Assembly (NCBI GenBank): GCA_039180415.1
Contig: JBCDDH010000003.1
Coordinates: 23,469-87,468 of the forward strand
Length of the DNA stretch: 64,000 bases
Source of the DNA: CAZIXN01 sp039180415
GTDB taxonomy: Bacteria > Planctomycetota > Phycisphaerae > Phycisphaerales > Phycisphaeraceae
Reading direction: 5' to 3'
Shown: piece by piece, positions 8,969-18,189 of the stretch
Layout of the letters: each line of letters starts with the position of its first letter
How positions within the stretch are numbered: position 1 is the stretch's first letter
Made by a program: the position numbers and the translations under genes
Notes under the pieces: generated by a model
Seen by the model: only the letters and a program-made list of their open reading frames with translations
Told to the model about the DNA's origin: nothing
Database searches by the model: none

Positions 8969-9912
8969 GCGGGCACCGGGGCGGAGAGCGAGTCGGTCGA
9001 CAGCAGGGTTTCGATCCGTTGCAGGTCGCGGCGAAGCTGCGCGACCAGCGGGTCGAGGCCTGGGAAAGCGTACTGGTCGCGGACCCAGCGGACAAAGCGA
9101 AGGGTAAGGGGCCGGTCGTACAGATCGCCTGCGAAATCCAGGAGATGGGCCTCGACGGTGGTTTGTCGCCGCCCTTGGAACGTCGGCTTGGTGCCGATGG
9201 AGACGGCGGCGGGGTGGACGCGGCCGTCGACGGTTTGGGCGTGGGCGGCGTAGACGCCGTCGGCGGGGACGATGCGGCCGCGTAACGCGCCGGCTTCGAG
9301 ATTGGCCGTAGGGATGCCCAGCGTGCGGCCGCGCTGCTCGCCTCGGACGACGGGGGCGGTCAATTCGAACGGCCGACCCAGGCAGACCGCCGCGTCGCGC
9401 ACCCGGCCGCGCCCGATCAGCCAACGGATCAGCGAGCTGCTGACGGGGACGGTCTGGCGGTCGGCGAGAACCGCTTGGGCCCGAGGGCGCTGGACGGCTC
9501 GGAAGCCGTGGGTTTCGCCGAGCTTTTGGAGCAAGGCGTGGTCACCCGCGCGGTGCTTGCCGAAGCGGAAGTCCGGGCCCTCGACGATGGCGACCGGGGC
9601 GAAGCGGGCGACGATGTCGGCGACGAACCGCTCGGCGGTCTGTTCGAGCGTGGCGGGCTCGATGGGCATGACCTCCACGGCGTCGGCTCCGGCCTGCTTA
9701 AGCCAGGCGACGCGCCGCTCCGGGGCGTCGATCTGCGGCGGCTCGCTGCCCGGCCGGAGCACCGCGGTGGGCGGCGGATCGAACGTGACGGCGACGACGC
9801 GGGTCTCGGTCGACTGTTCGGCCGCGCGGCGTCGCGCTTCGGTAAGCAACGCGCGGTGCCCGAGGTGGACGCCGTCGAAGTTGCCGATGGTCAGGACGGT
9901 GCGCGGAGGCAT
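8965..9912 (-). CDS. ribF: Bifunctional riboflavin kinase/FAD synthetase RibF
   Basis: RibF turns riboflavin into FMN and then FAD. From the ATG at 9912 the protein is 315 residues, normal for the family. The N-terminal FMN-adenylyltransferase domain shows 'GNFDGVHLGHRALL' (HxGH) at about 9-22 and 'SSSLIRWLIGRG' (SSTxIR-type) at about 159-170. The C-terminal flavokinase domain shows 'GRTLGIPTANLE' and 'DGVYAA'. The reading frame remains open far upstream, but that part overlaps the hydrolase gene and is not coding. Its stop overlaps the TTG start of the nrnA-like gene, which suggests coupled translation. Confidence 0.93.
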   Translation of the reverse strand: MPPRTVLTIGNFDGVHLGHRALLTEARRRAAEQSTETRVVAVTFDPPPTAVLRPGSEPPQIDAPERRVAWLKQAGADAVEVMPIEPATLEQTAERFVADIVARFAPVAIVEGPDFRFGKHRAGDHALLQKLGETHGFRAVQRPRAQAVLADRQTVPVSSSLIRWLIGRGRVRDAAVCLGRPFELTAPVVRGEQRGRTLGIPTANLEAGALRGRIVPADGVYAAHAQTVDGRVHPAAVSIGTKPTFQGRRQTTVEAHLLDFAGDLYDRPLTLRFVRWVRDQYAFPGLDPLVAQLRRDLQRIETLLSTDSLSAPVPA

Positions 9913-9983
9913 GCGGAGGATCGTAATCCGGCGTACACGAACCCTCGCCCGGGCCGGAGTGGGGCCGCGGGTTCGGAACGAGG

Positions 9984-11087
9984 TCAGGGGGCTTCGAGTT
10001 GGGCCGGAGCGTCCGACTCGGCGATGCGGACGAGCAGGTCGGCGACGGCCGGCAGGGCGAAGCTGGCGGTGTAATGGTTGCCCGAGAGGCGGACGAAGCG
10101 TTGGGAAGTTAAGCCCACGGCGTCGGCGAAGGCTTGGGCGTTGCGCGGCGGGATCACCGTGTCGTTGCGGGCGGCGAGCAGCCAGGTGGTCGCCGGGTCG
10201 AGCCGGTGAGCGACGTTGAGCGGCTCGAGCGGGGCGATGAGGCGGGCGCGCTGTTCGGCGTCGATGCCGCTGCGTTCGAGGGTTTGTCGGAAGCGGGCGG
10301 CGTCTTTTCGGCCGTGTTCGATGGCGTCGAGCGCGTGCCCGCCGCCTAGTAGCAGGAGCAAGGCGTGCCGGCGGGCGTCCAGGCCCGCGGCGACGGCGGC
10401 GGGGAAGGAGCCCAGCGAGCTGCCCTGAAGCACCACGCGGTTCGGGTCGATCCCGGGCAGCGCGGCGGCGGCGTCGCAGGCGCGGCGGACATCGGCGACG
10501 CCACGGGCGGCGTGGCGGAGCGCGACGACGCCGGGCCAGTCGGCGTTGTCGGGGCCTCCGGGCAGCCGGGATCGTAGGCCGTAGCCGGGCAGGTGCACGA
10601 GCACGGCGTGGACGCCGCGGCGGGCGATCGCGGTGGCAAGCAGCTCGGTTAGCGGCGTCTGGGGGTGCAGCGTGTGGACGAGCACGACCGCGGGGCGGGG
10701 GGCGGGCGGCTGCTCGCGGCCATCCGCGACGAACCAGCGAGCGGTGACGGTGGCCAGCCGCGGGTCGTCGGAGCCGTGCGCGGAGGGAAAGCGGACCGCG
10801 CGGACGAGCGGGGACGCGTCGGGGCGGTGGGCGGGCTCGGCGACGACCTCGAACGGCTCGGGCGTCCACGCCACCGATCGGAAGGCCTGGGCGAACGCGG
10901 CGTGAGGGGCGGGGTCGGGCGACGGCGGGAACGGCGTGTCGTGGGCGCTGAAGGTGTCGGTGCCGTGAGCGCCGGCGACGAAGCAGATCGCCAAGGCCGC
11001 CGCAACGCAGAGCGGGTGGGCCGCCCCCGAAGTTTGTCCACGCGACGCGCAACGCGGAAGAGCCCGGACTAAGAAGGCGTGCTTCAT
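9984..11087 (-). CDS. Secreted alpha/beta-hydrolase
   Basis: The 367-residue protein starts at the ATG at 11087. A hydrophobic N-terminal segment ('VAAALAICFVAGA', about 30-43) suggests export or membrane anchoring. The alpha/beta-hydrolase fold shows an HTLHP-type oxyanion region ('VVLVHTLH'), the nucleophile elbow 'QGSSLGSF' with the presumed catalytic Ser (about residue 220), an acid in 'AARNDTVIPP' and a final His in 'SGNHYT'. It belongs to the broad prolyl-oligopeptidase/dienelactone-hydrolase group; the substrate is unknown. It lies 71 bases upstream of ribF and 23 bases downstream of the oxidoreductase gene. Confidence 0.8.
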   Translation of the reverse strand: MKHAFLVRALPRCASRGQTSGAAHPLCVAAALAICFVAGAHGTDTFSAHDTPFPPSPDPAPHAAFAQAFRSVAWTPEPFEVVAEPAHRPDASPLVRAVRFPSAHGSDDPRLATVTARWFVADGREQPPAPRPAVVLVHTLHPQTPLTELLATAIARRGVHAVLVHLPGYGLRSRLPGGPDNADWPGVVALRHAARGVADVRRACDAAAALPGIDPNRVVLQGSSLGSFPAAVAAGLDARRHALLLLLGGGHALDAIEHGRKDAARFRQTLERSGIDAEQRARLIAPLEPLNVAHRLDPATTWLLAARNDTVIPPRNAQAFADAVGLTSQRFVRLSGNHYTASFALPAVADLLVRIAESDAPAQLEAP

Positions 11088-11110
11088 GCCCGGATCGTAT
11101 GGCTGGCGGC

Positions 11111-12208
11111 TCAGTCGATGAGCACTTCTTGGCCGCCGCGTTCGGCCGAGGCGTAGATCGCTTCGAGCATCTGCTGGAGCATCAGGCCGTGTTCCGCGGG
11201 GGCGCCCATGGGCGAGCCGGTGCGGAGGTGATCGATGAAGTTGCCGAGCTTCTTGCGGAAGTAGTCGGTCCAGCCGTGCTTGGGCAGGTACGCGGGCTGG
11301 CTGTTCATCATGTAGCCGTTGGCGTCGTTGAACAGTTCGGAGGTCGACCACTTCGCGCCGCCTTGCGTGCCCATGACCTGGAAGTCCATGGTGGTGCCGA
11401 CGTGCTCGTGGTGGGCGGCGAAGCTGGACTCGATGTGGATGACCGCGCCGTTGTCGAACCGGATCGAGCCGACGGCCAGGTCTTCGACCGTGTAGGTCTC
11501 CCAATCCCAGCCGGCCCAGTCGGCGTGGACTTTCGACGACGCTTCGGAGTTGCCCAGGTAGGTGTCGGTCATGCCGGTCGCGGCGACGGGCTTGGGCGAG
11601 CCCATGGTGAAGTGGCACATCTCCAGCGCGTGGACCCCGATGTCGATCATCGGTCCGCCGCCTTGTAGTTCCTTTCGGCCGAACACGCCCCAGTTCGGGA
11701 TGCCGCGGCGGCGCAGCGCCCAGACACGCCCGAAGCGCAGGTCGCCGAAGAAGCCGGCTTCGCGCTGCCGCAGCAGGAACTGCGTCTTGGGGTCGTAACG
11801 GAACTGGAACCCGATGCACAGCTCGCGGTCGCTCTTCTCGGCGGCGGCGATCATCGCGCGGCACTCGGCGACGGTCATGGCCATCGGCTTCTCGACGACG
11901 ACGTGGGCCCCGGCCTCGAGGGAGGCGATCGTGTTCGGGGCGTGAAGGCTGTTGGGCGTGCAGACCGTCACCAGGTCGGGCTTGAGCGCGTCGAGCATGG
12001 CGTGGTAGTCGGTGAAGCACCCCGCTTGTGGGACGCCGTATTCCTCACAACGCTCGTGCATCAGCTTCTCGTTGAGGTCCGCCATGCCGACGATCTGCAC
12101 GTCGTCGCGTTCGTTGAGGGCGATGAAGTGCTGAGCGGCGATGCCGCCGGTACCGATGAAGGCGGCGCGGAGAGGCGGGGTGACGGCGGATTCGAGGGCG
12201 GCAGACAA
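11111..12208 (-). CDS. Gfo/Idh/MocA-family NAD(P)-dependent oxidoreductase
   Basis: These enzymes oxidise or reduce sugars, inositols and related polyols. The Rossmann motif 'FIGTGGIAAQHF' lies near residues 19-30, and 'VVEKPMAMT' contains the EKP lysine of the family's catalytic site; the C-terminal half has 'GGGPMIDIGVHALEM' with the Asp/His that complete the site. A TTG at 12208 (365 residues) is the likely start, since the glycine motif follows within 20 residues. Upstream in-frame sequence is Arg/Pro-rich and opposite the divergent vWA gene region. The substrate is not predictable; planctomycetes have many paralogues. Confidence 0.88.
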   Translation of the reverse strand: MSAALESAVTPPLRAAFIGTGGIAAQHFIALNERDDVQIVGMADLNEKLMHERCEEYGVPQAGCFTDYHAMLDALKPDLVTVCTPNSLHAPNTIASLEAGAHVVVEKPMAMTVAECRAMIAAAEKSDRELCIGFQFRYDPKTQFLLRQREAGFFGDLRFGRVWALRRRGIPNWGVFGRKELQGGGPMIDIGVHALEMCHFTMGSPKPVAATGMTDTYLGNSEASSKVHADWAGWDWETYTVEDLAVGSIRFDNGAVIHIESSFAAHHEHVGTTMDFQVMGTQGGAKWSTSELFNDANGYMMNSQPAYLPKHGWTDYFRKKLGNFIDHLRTGSPMGAPAEHGLMLQQMLEAIYASAERGGQEVLID

Positions 12209-12387
12209 GGGCGGTGCTTTCGGAAATAGGGGGTTGGGCAGACGGTCGGCGAGACGATCGGCCAAGCGTCGGAGCGGGGAGCGTATAAGCAAAGAGCGGA
12301 CGTGGGGAGCGGCCGATAGATGAATTGCAGCAGCGTGAGTCGGCCGCCGTGCGTCGCGGGGTCGGTTCCGCGTGGCTCGAAATCCGC

Positions 12388-13938
12388 ATGGCCGCGTCCC
12401 AATCCAAGCCGTCACCCTCTCGACCCGAGTCCGAGAACGCGCCGCTCCCGCACGTGCTGGACCTGATCCAACACCGGCGGACCCGAATGCTCTGGATCGC
12501 CGTGGCCCACACGTTGGTCGTCGCCGTGGCGGTCGGGGTGATCTGGTGGGCGACGCAATCGACGGGCACTCCGCGGGCGCAGGCGAGCGGTTGGCCGACC
12601 ACGAACGCGTGGCCGGAGCCCGCCGCGGACGCCTCGGGTTGGCCCGAAGCTACGCCGGCTGCCATACCGGTCCCGCCGGGCTCCGAGCCTCGCGACGCCC
12701 GGCCGGAGGTGCCCGCCGACTCGCCGCTCGCGGCTCGGCCCAAGCTCTCGGCTCCAACGACGGCCACCTCCGACACGCCGACCGAAACACCGGGTATCTC
12801 CGATCGGCCATCGCCGATTATCGATCCGCCCGACGCCGAGCCTCAAGGCGAGGAACACGCTCAAGCTTCAGCCAACGTCGAAATCGTGCCTCGCTTGGTC
12901 CAGTTGCCCCGCCTCGAAATCCCTGAAGGTGCGGGCTTGCTTGAGACCTTGAGCGAAGCCGCGCCCCGCTCCGAAACGCCAGCTTCGGCGTCGGAACCGG
13001 GTTCGGCGATCCGTTTGCCGCCGGGCGGCATTCGACCGGTTCCCGAAGCCACCCCCACGCCGGTCGAATGGGCCGAGCCCGTCGACGACCCCTCCGAACC
13101 ATCGGAGCAAGCCGTCGCGCTGACCACCGGGCAGATCCAAGTCGAAGCGCCGAAGCCCGAGCCCGAATCGGAGCCGATCCAAGCGCAAGCCTCGACCAGC
13201 GTCGCGCTGACCCCAGCCGAAACAACGGCCTCCGCGGACCCGCCGCACACGGCGGAGACGCCGGAACCGGAGGCTCCGGAGCGGGTGGCCGCCGACGCGG
13301 AACCCCGCGGGCCTGAAGCCGAAGCCGAACCCGCGGTCGCCGTCGCGCCGACCCTGCCCCGCGACTTGACCACCGGTTCGTTCTACGGCTTATCCGCCGG
13401 ACGCCGCACCGTCTACCTGCTCGACGCCTCGGGTTCGCTGCTCGACACCCTGCCGTTCGCCATCGAAGAACTGTACCGCTCGGTCCGCACGCTCGACGCC
13501 CGGCAGCACTACGCCGTCGTGTTTTTCAACGGCGACGGCGTGCTCGAAGCCGCGCCGGGCGGCATGCAACCCGCCTCGCGGGCCCACCTCTCCGAGACGC
13601 TCACCTGGCTCGAGCCCCGCCTCGACCACGTCCGCGCCAAGGGCCGCCCCGACGCCGCCGCGGCGCTCGCCCACGCCCTGGCCCTCCAGCCCGACACGAT
13701 TGTCTTGCTCTCCGACGGCGTCACCGGGCTCCGCGACCCCGCCGGCGACCGGCGGCGGCTCGTCACCCTGCTCGAACGGCTCGGCCGCGGCGTCCGCGTC
13801 CACACCGTCCAGTTCATCGACCCCGACCCGCTCGCGGCGCGCGGCCGGCTCGGCACCCTCGAACTGCTCTCGTCGCTCTCGGGCGGTCGGCACCGCTTCG
13901 TCGGTCTCGATCAAGTCGCGCCCAGGCCCCGCCCGTAA
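12388..13938 (+). CDS. Membrane-anchored vWA-like protein 1 of the ExbBD envelope operon
   Basis: The protein has 516 residues from the ATG at 12388 (an in-frame ATG at 12325 is possible). A short basic cytosolic N-terminus, one membrane helix (about residues 34-54) and a long Pro/Glu/Ala/Thr-rich periplasmic linker (about 60-345) lead to a C-terminal von Willebrand A-like domain (about 355-516). 'VYLLDASGSLLDTLPF' supplies a complete DxSxS metal-site motif and 'VLLSDG' the later Asp, but the usual TD motif reads 'GRPDAAAAL', so the threonine is missing. The linker length suggests reach across the periplasm. It is the first gene of a seven-gene run that includes ExbB and two ExbD. Confidence 0.75.
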   Translation: MAASQSKPSPSRPESENAPLPHVLDLIQHRRTRMLWIAVAHTLVVAVAVGVIWWATQSTGTPRAQASGWPTTNAWPEPAADASGWPEATPAAIPVPPGSEPRDARPEVPADSPLAARPKLSAPTTATSDTPTETPGISDRPSPIIDPPDAEPQGEEHAQASANVEIVPRLVQLPRLEIPEGAGLLETLSEAAPRSETPASASEPGSAIRLPPGGIRPVPEATPTPVEWAEPVDDPSEPSEQAVALTTGQIQVEAPKPEPESEPIQAQASTSVALTPAETTASADPPHTAETPEPEAPERVAADAEPRGPEAEAEPAVAVAPTLPRDLTTGSFYGLSAGRRTVYLLDASGSLLDTLPFAIEELYRSVRTLDARQHYAVVFFNGDGVLEAAPGGMQPASRAHLSETLTWLEPRLDHVRAKGRPDAAAALAHALALQPDTIVLLSDGVTGLRDPAGDRRRLVTLLERLGRGVRVHTVQFIDPDPLAARGRLGTLELLSSLSGGRHRFVGLDQVAPRPRP

Positions 13939-14087
13939 GCGCCAGCCCGCCTGCCGATGCCGTGATTCGAGGGTTGCCCGTATCCCCCACGGCCGGCGCA
14001 CGGGATCCGTGTCTTCGCCCCGCCGGTCGAAACCCCTTGGTACGCTAGAGGTTTCACGCAAGACCGACGCCTCGCCGCCCGCCGCGC

Positions 14088-15125
14088 ATGCCCCCACGCG
14101 ACGACATCTCGCCCCCGGAGCCGCCGCCGGCCCCCGATCAAGCCCCGGCTTTCGACCTCCCGGACCCACCGGATGCGGACGAGGTCAACGTCGCCGACGA
14201 GGTCAACGCGACGCTCAACCTCCTGCTGCCGTGGGGCATCTCGCTCCTGCTGCACGCCGGGGCCGTCTTGCTCGCCGTCTTCGCGGTGTGGACCGTCGTG
14301 ATCGCGACCACCGACGAAGAAACCGTCATCCCCGAGCTCGAGCTCTCCGCCACGCCCGACGCGCCGCTCGTCCAGCAGACGCAGGTCCGCGAGATCAGCA
14401 CGCCCGAGCCCCAGCAGGCCCCTACCCCCACGCCCACGCCGCAGCCCACGCCTACCGAAACGATCGACCTTTCGACCCAGCTCGTCGGGCTCGCGGGACC
14501 GTCGTCCTCGGTGCCCTTCGGCGCGACGATCTCGGGGCCACAGCTCCAAGCCAACTTCATGGGCTCCCGCGGCGGCAATGCCAAACGCATCGTCTTCCTC
14601 ATCGAGTCCGGCGGTTCGATCGTAGACACGCTGCCCTTCGTCCTCGAAGAACTCAAAAGCTCTATCCGCAAGCTGGCAGAGCAGCAACGCTTCACCGTCA
14701 TCTTCTACGCCGAGCATTACGGCCGCAGCGGTTTCATCGAGGTGCCGCCCAACAACCTCCAGCCCGCCACCGCTCAACACAAGCAGCGGGTCATCACTTG
14801 GATGGACCTCGACCAGCGCCACATCTACGCCGGCGGCAAGTCCAACGTGATCCCTGCGCTGCAGCGGGCCCTGTCGTACCGGCCGCAGCTGATCTTCTGG
14901 CTCACCGACAACCCGCTGGGCGAGGGCGCGTTCCTCATCGACCGCGATCGCCTGCTCGATTCGATCGAAGATACGAACCGCAACAACACCAAGATCAATA
15001 CCATCCAGTTCCTTTATCCTGACCCGTTCATGGAGGCCGGCCAACGCGCAACGCTTGAAGTCGTCGCCGAACGGTCCGGCGGGAAGTTCCGCTTCGTCGA
15101 CGCCCGGGAGCTCGGATTGGAATGA
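14088..15125 (+). CDS. Membrane-anchored vWA-like protein 2 (degenerate MIDAS)
   Basis: This 345-residue paralogue of the preceding gene has the same plan: Pro/Asp-rich cytosolic N-terminus, one membrane helix (about 46-70), a Pro/Thr linker with a run of 'TP' dipeptides (about 105-123), then a vWA-like domain (about 163-345). Shared signatures include 'DTLPF.xEEL' after the first strand and 'IQF.xPDPF' near the end. The first metal motif is 'ESGGS' instead of DxSxS, so metal binding is doubtful, while 'WLTDN' keeps the later Asp. It looks like a tandem duplication with divergence. The stop overlaps the next start in ATGA. Confidence 0.75.
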   Translation: MPPRDDISPPEPPPAPDQAPAFDLPDPPDADEVNVADEVNATLNLLLPWGISLLLHAGAVLLAVFAVWTVVIATTDEETVIPELELSATPDAPLVQQTQVREISTPEPQQAPTPTPTPQPTPTETIDLSTQLVGLAGPSSSVPFGATISGPQLQANFMGSRGGNAKRIVFLIESGGSIVDTLPFVLEELKSSIRKLAEQQRFTVIFYAEHYGRSGFIEVPPNNLQPATAQHKQRVITWMDLDQRHIYAGGKSNVIPALQRALSYRPQLIFWLTDNPLGEGAFLIDRDRLLDSIEDTNRNNTKINTIQFLYPDPFMEAGQRATLEVVAERSGGKFRFVDARELGLE

Positions 15126-16213
15126 CACGCACGCCGCCGCGAGCCAAACGAAAAGCCGGCGTCCGTTTGCGTCACGCCGCCTTCGCCGTCGCCTGGGTCT
15201 GCGGGTCGCTCGCGGTCGCCGACCAGATCACCCTCGACGGGATCGCGGTGCCCGGCATCGAGATCGTCGGCATCCGCGACGGCCACCTCGTGTACCTCGT
15301 CGCCGGCGCCGAACGCATGTCGCCGTTGGAGGAGGTCACCAACCTCCGCATCGACGCCCATCCGACCTACACCCAAGCCGTCAACTTTCTCGAAGCCGGC
15401 CAGGCCCGCGACGCCGCGGGCATGCTCCGCAACGTGCTCCGCAACGCCAACCGCAACGAAGGCTGGCTCCGGCAATACGCCTCCTGGCGGCTCGTCCAGG
15501 CGATCGACGCCCAGGGTGCCGGCGAAGAAACCGCCGCCGCGTTCGCCGCGCTGGTGAGCATCGGCCCCGACCCGTTCTTTCTGGCCGACCCGCCGACCCG
15601 CAGCCTCGCCGGCTTGGAGGGCGACGGCCTCGACCGCGCCCGGGCCGTCCTGGAGCGTGCCCAGCGCAACGCCGGCGACGAAGCCCGCGCCGCGTTGCAA
15701 GCCATGATCGCCGTGCTCGACGGCGAAGCCCCCGCGGCCGCCAACGAGCCGGACGCCGTCAACACGGACCCCACCGTCACCCCCGGGCGGCACGCCGAGT
15801 CCGCGGTCGCCCTGCCCGCGACGCTAGCCAGCTCCGACGACCCCGCGGTCGATCTGCTGCGGCGGGGCCGCTTCGCCGACGCCGTCACGATGGTCGATAG
15901 CCAGCTCCGCAACGACCCCGGCCGGCTCCAGCAGCGCACGTTCGTCCGGGCCGTCGCCATGCTCAAGCTCGCCGAAGCGAGCGGCGACCGCGACGCTTAC
16001 CTTGACGCGGGGCTGGAGTTCATGCGGGTCGTCGTGATGTCCCGCGCCGGCGGCGCGTACCTCGGGCCGGCCCTGCTCGAAACCGCCGTCGTCCACCGCG
16101 CCGTGGGGGCCGACGAGATCGCGGACGCGCTGTTCGAACAGGCCTCATCCCTCATCGACGAACAGGACGAGCCCGACTATTTCAACCGCTATGCCGAACT
16201 CACCGGCAACTGA
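15122..16213 (+). CDS. Exported helical-repeat (TPR-like) protein of the ExbBD operon
   Basis: The protein has 363 residues with a probable N-terminal signal segment ('AAFAVAWVCGSLAVA', about 19-33). Residues 35-80 look like a small beta region ('DQITLDGIAVPGIEIVGI'), and the rest is Ala-rich helical repeat with TPR character ('AVNFLEAGQARDAAGMLRNV', later 'LLRRGRFADAVTMVDSQL'). The start overlaps the vWA-2 stop by four bases (ATGA), a strong sign of co-translation. A periplasmic scaffold is the likely role. I do not recognise a named family. Confidence 0.7.
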   Translation: MTRTPPRAKRKAGVRLRHAAFAVAWVCGSLAVADQITLDGIAVPGIEIVGIRDGHLVYLVAGAERMSPLEEVTNLRIDAHPTYTQAVNFLEAGQARDAAGMLRNVLRNANRNEGWLRQYASWRLVQAIDAQGAGEETAAAFAALVSIGPDPFFLADPPTRSLAGLEGDGLDRARAVLERAQRNAGDEARAALQAMIAVLDGEAPAAANEPDAVNTDPTVTPGRHAESAVALPATLASSDDPAVDLLRRGRFADAVTMVDSQLRNDPGRLQQRTFVRAVAMLKLAEASGDRDAYLDAGLEFMRVVVMSRAGGAYLGPALLETAVVHRAVGADEIADALFEQASSLIDEQDEPDYFNRYAELTGN

Positions 16214-16249
16214 CCCCGCTCCGATCCGCCCTCGCCTCCGAGACGCCGC

Positions 16250-17080
16250 ATGACCCGACGATTTTTCGCCTCGCTCGCCGCCGCTTCGGCGATGCTGCTC
16301 ACCCCGCCGGTCGCCGCCCAGGACGCCGGGGGCGGCAACACCACGCAGTCGTTTTTCGAGATGTTCTTCTGGTCCGACGACGTGATCGGCTTGGCGTTCA
16401 TCTGGATCTTGGTGCTGCTGTCGGTCGTGAGCGTGACGCTGTCGATCCGCTTTGCGATGCAGTACCGCCGGGGCACGATCATGCCCGAGGAGACCCGGAC
16501 CGAAATCGAAGAGCTGCTGGGCCAGAAGAAGTACCGCGACGCCATCGACTACGCCCAGGCCGATCCCAGCTTCCTGGGCCGCGTCACCGGCACCGCGTTA
16601 TCCGAAGCGCCCAACGGGTACGGCGCGATGGAGCGGGCCGTCGAAGAGGCCGGGGACGCCGAAACCACGAAGATGCTCCGGCCGATCGAACTGCTCAACG
16701 TGCTGGGGAACATCGCCCCGATGATGGGCCTGTTCGGCACGGTGTACGGCATGATCCGCGCGTTCCAGTCTTTGGTCGCCGCCGGCGGCTCGCCCGACCC
16801 GACCGATCTCGCGGCCGGCATCTCGACCGCGCTGGTCACCACGCTCTGGGGTCTGGTCGTCGCCATCCCCGCGTTGGCGGGTTACGCGCTGGTGCGGAAC
16901 AAAGTGGACGCCCTGACCAGCGAGGCGCTGCTGATTTCCGAGGACCTCATCAGCACGTTCAAGCCGTCGGGCAAGAAGACCAAGAAGCCGTCGTCGGGTT
17001 CGTCGTCCGGCGGCGGCCCCTCGGGCAGCAGCACGGCCGGCGGCCGCGCGGATCGGCCCACGCCGCAGCCGGACGCTTGA
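16250..17080 (+). CDS. MotA/TolQ/ExbB-type proton channel protein
   Basis: ExbB/TolQ proteins form the proton-conducting pentamer that energises outer-membrane processes with ExbD/TolR. The 276 residues start with a cleavable signal-like segment ending near 'VAAQDA' (about 24-29), then TM1 (about 43-65), a cytosolic loop with 'GYGAMERAVEEAG', and TM2/TM3 in the conserved block 'LGNIAPMMGLFGTVYGMI' (about 148-165) and 'TTLWGLVVAIPAL' (about 195-210). The C-terminus is Lys/Ser/Gly-rich. Two ExbD genes follow at once, and the vWA/TPR genes precede it. Confidence 0.92.
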   Translation: MTRRFFASLAAASAMLLTPPVAAQDAGGGNTTQSFFEMFFWSDDVIGLAFIWILVLLSVVSVTLSIRFAMQYRRGTIMPEETRTEIEELLGQKKYRDAIDYAQADPSFLGRVTGTALSEAPNGYGAMERAVEEAGDAETTKMLRPIELLNVLGNIAPMMGLFGTVYGMIRAFQSLVAAGGSPDPTDLAAGISTALVTTLWGLVVAIPALAGYALVRNKVDALTSEALLISEDLISTFKPSGKKTKKPSSGSSSGGGPSGSSTAGGRADRPTPQPDA

Positions 17081-17114
17081 CGCTTGTCGTGGCACGAAAC
17101 CCAGGATTTGACTT

Positions 17115-17597
17115 ATGTCCAAGGTGTTTGAGCGCGGCACGGTAAAGCCGGAGATGAACATGACGCCGTTGATCGACGTCACGTTCCTGCTGATCGTATT
17201 TTTCATGCTGGTCAGCAACATCGTGGCGAACGAATCGGTGCCGATGGTCGTCCCGCGCGTCGACGACCCCAAGACCCGCGAACTCGGCGAGGTGGAGAAG
17301 GTCGTGGTCAACATCGCCCCGGCCACGTTCTCCGGCGATACGCGGTTGGTGAGCCCGCTGGACCACCCGGGCACCGCCCGGTTCGTCCAGGTCGGTGTGG
17401 GCGATCGCTTCGAGATGAACAACCTGGCGGGCCTCACCGCGACGCTGGAGCGAGAAGTCGCGGCGCGCCCGGGCGTCGAGGTGCTGCTGCGGGCCGACGC
17501 GGCGCTGTACTACGACCAGGTGCAACCGGTGATGGACGCGATCACCGCGGCGGGCGTGGGGGTGGTCAACCTCGTGGCGTTGATGCCGGATTCCTGA
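17115..17597 (+). CDS. ExbD/TolR-family biopolymer transport protein 1
   Basis: The 160-residue protein has the ExbD layout: short cytosolic N-terminus, one membrane helix starting at 'TPLIDVTFLLIVFFMLVSN' with the conserved proton-carrying Asp at residue 21, and a periplasmic alpha/beta domain ending in 'YYDQVQPVMDAITAAGVGVV', the standard ExbD C-terminal pattern. It lies 34 bases behind ExbB and 15 bases before the second ExbD, so all three are probably translated from one message. Confidence 0.9.
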   Translation: MSKVFERGTVKPEMNMTPLIDVTFLLIVFFMLVSNIVANESVPMVVPRVDDPKTRELGEVEKVVVNIAPATFSGDTRLVSPLDHPGTARFVQVGVGDRFEMNNLAGLTATLEREVAARPGVEVLLRADAALYYDQVQPVMDAITAAGVGVVNLVALMPDS

Positions 17598-17612
17598 GTC
17601 AGCTTCAGCCCC

Positions 17613-18161
17613 ATGACCCAAGCCGCCCGCCAATCCGAGCCGTTTGTCGGCGAAGAGACCACCGAAGCCACGGTGCACCACACACCGCTGTCCAAGAAGT
17701 CGCGCCGGCGAAACGCGTACGGCCGGGTGGCCCAGTTGAACCTAACGGCGATGATCGACGTCATCTTTCTGCTGCTGATCTATTTCGTGGTCACCAGTAA
17801 TTTCCGGATCGACGAGGGCGTGCTCACCGCGACGCTGCCGCAAGGCGAGGGCCGGCCGGCGGTCAGCGCCGAGCTGCCGCCGCAGAACATCGAGATCGTG
17901 ATCACGGCCGGGACCGTGGACGACACGCAGGTGGCGATCCGCGTGGGCAGCCAGGCGTTCGCGTCGTTCGCGGAGCTGCGGCGGGACTTGGCCGGCAAGC
18001 GGTACGACCCCGAGGCGGGCCAACTCGGCGGGCTGTACGAAGCGGACAACCCGATCATCATCCAGCCGGGCACGAACGTCCGCTGGCAACACGTCGTAGA
18101 CGCGTTCAACGCTTGCGTGGCGGCGCGTTACACGAACGTGAGTTTCGCTAAGCCGCGCTGA
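17613..18161 (+). CDS. ExbD/TolR-family biopolymer transport protein 2
   Basis: The protein has 182 residues with a longer basic cytosolic N-terminus (about 40 residues, 'KKSRRRNAYGR') than its neighbour. The membrane helix starts at 'LNLTAMIDVIFLLLIYFVVTSN' minus its ends, with the conserved Asp at residue 49, and is followed by a periplasmic domain ending 'WQHVVDAFNACVAARYTNV'. Two ExbD paralogues behind one ExbB are common where heteromeric ExbBD complexes work with TPR proteins. The 28-base gap to the next gene keeps the operon going. Confidence 0.9.
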   Translation: MTQAARQSEPFVGEETTEATVHHTPLSKKSRRRNAYGRVAQLNLTAMIDVIFLLLIYFVVTSNFRIDEGVLTATLPQGEGRPAVSAELPPQNIEIVITAGTVDDTQVAIRVGSQAFASFAELRRDLAGKRYDPEAGQLGGLYEADNPIIIQPGTNVRWQHVVDAFNACVAARYTNVSFAKPR

Positions 18162-18189
18162 GTTCGGCCGAAGCCACGGATACACACCG

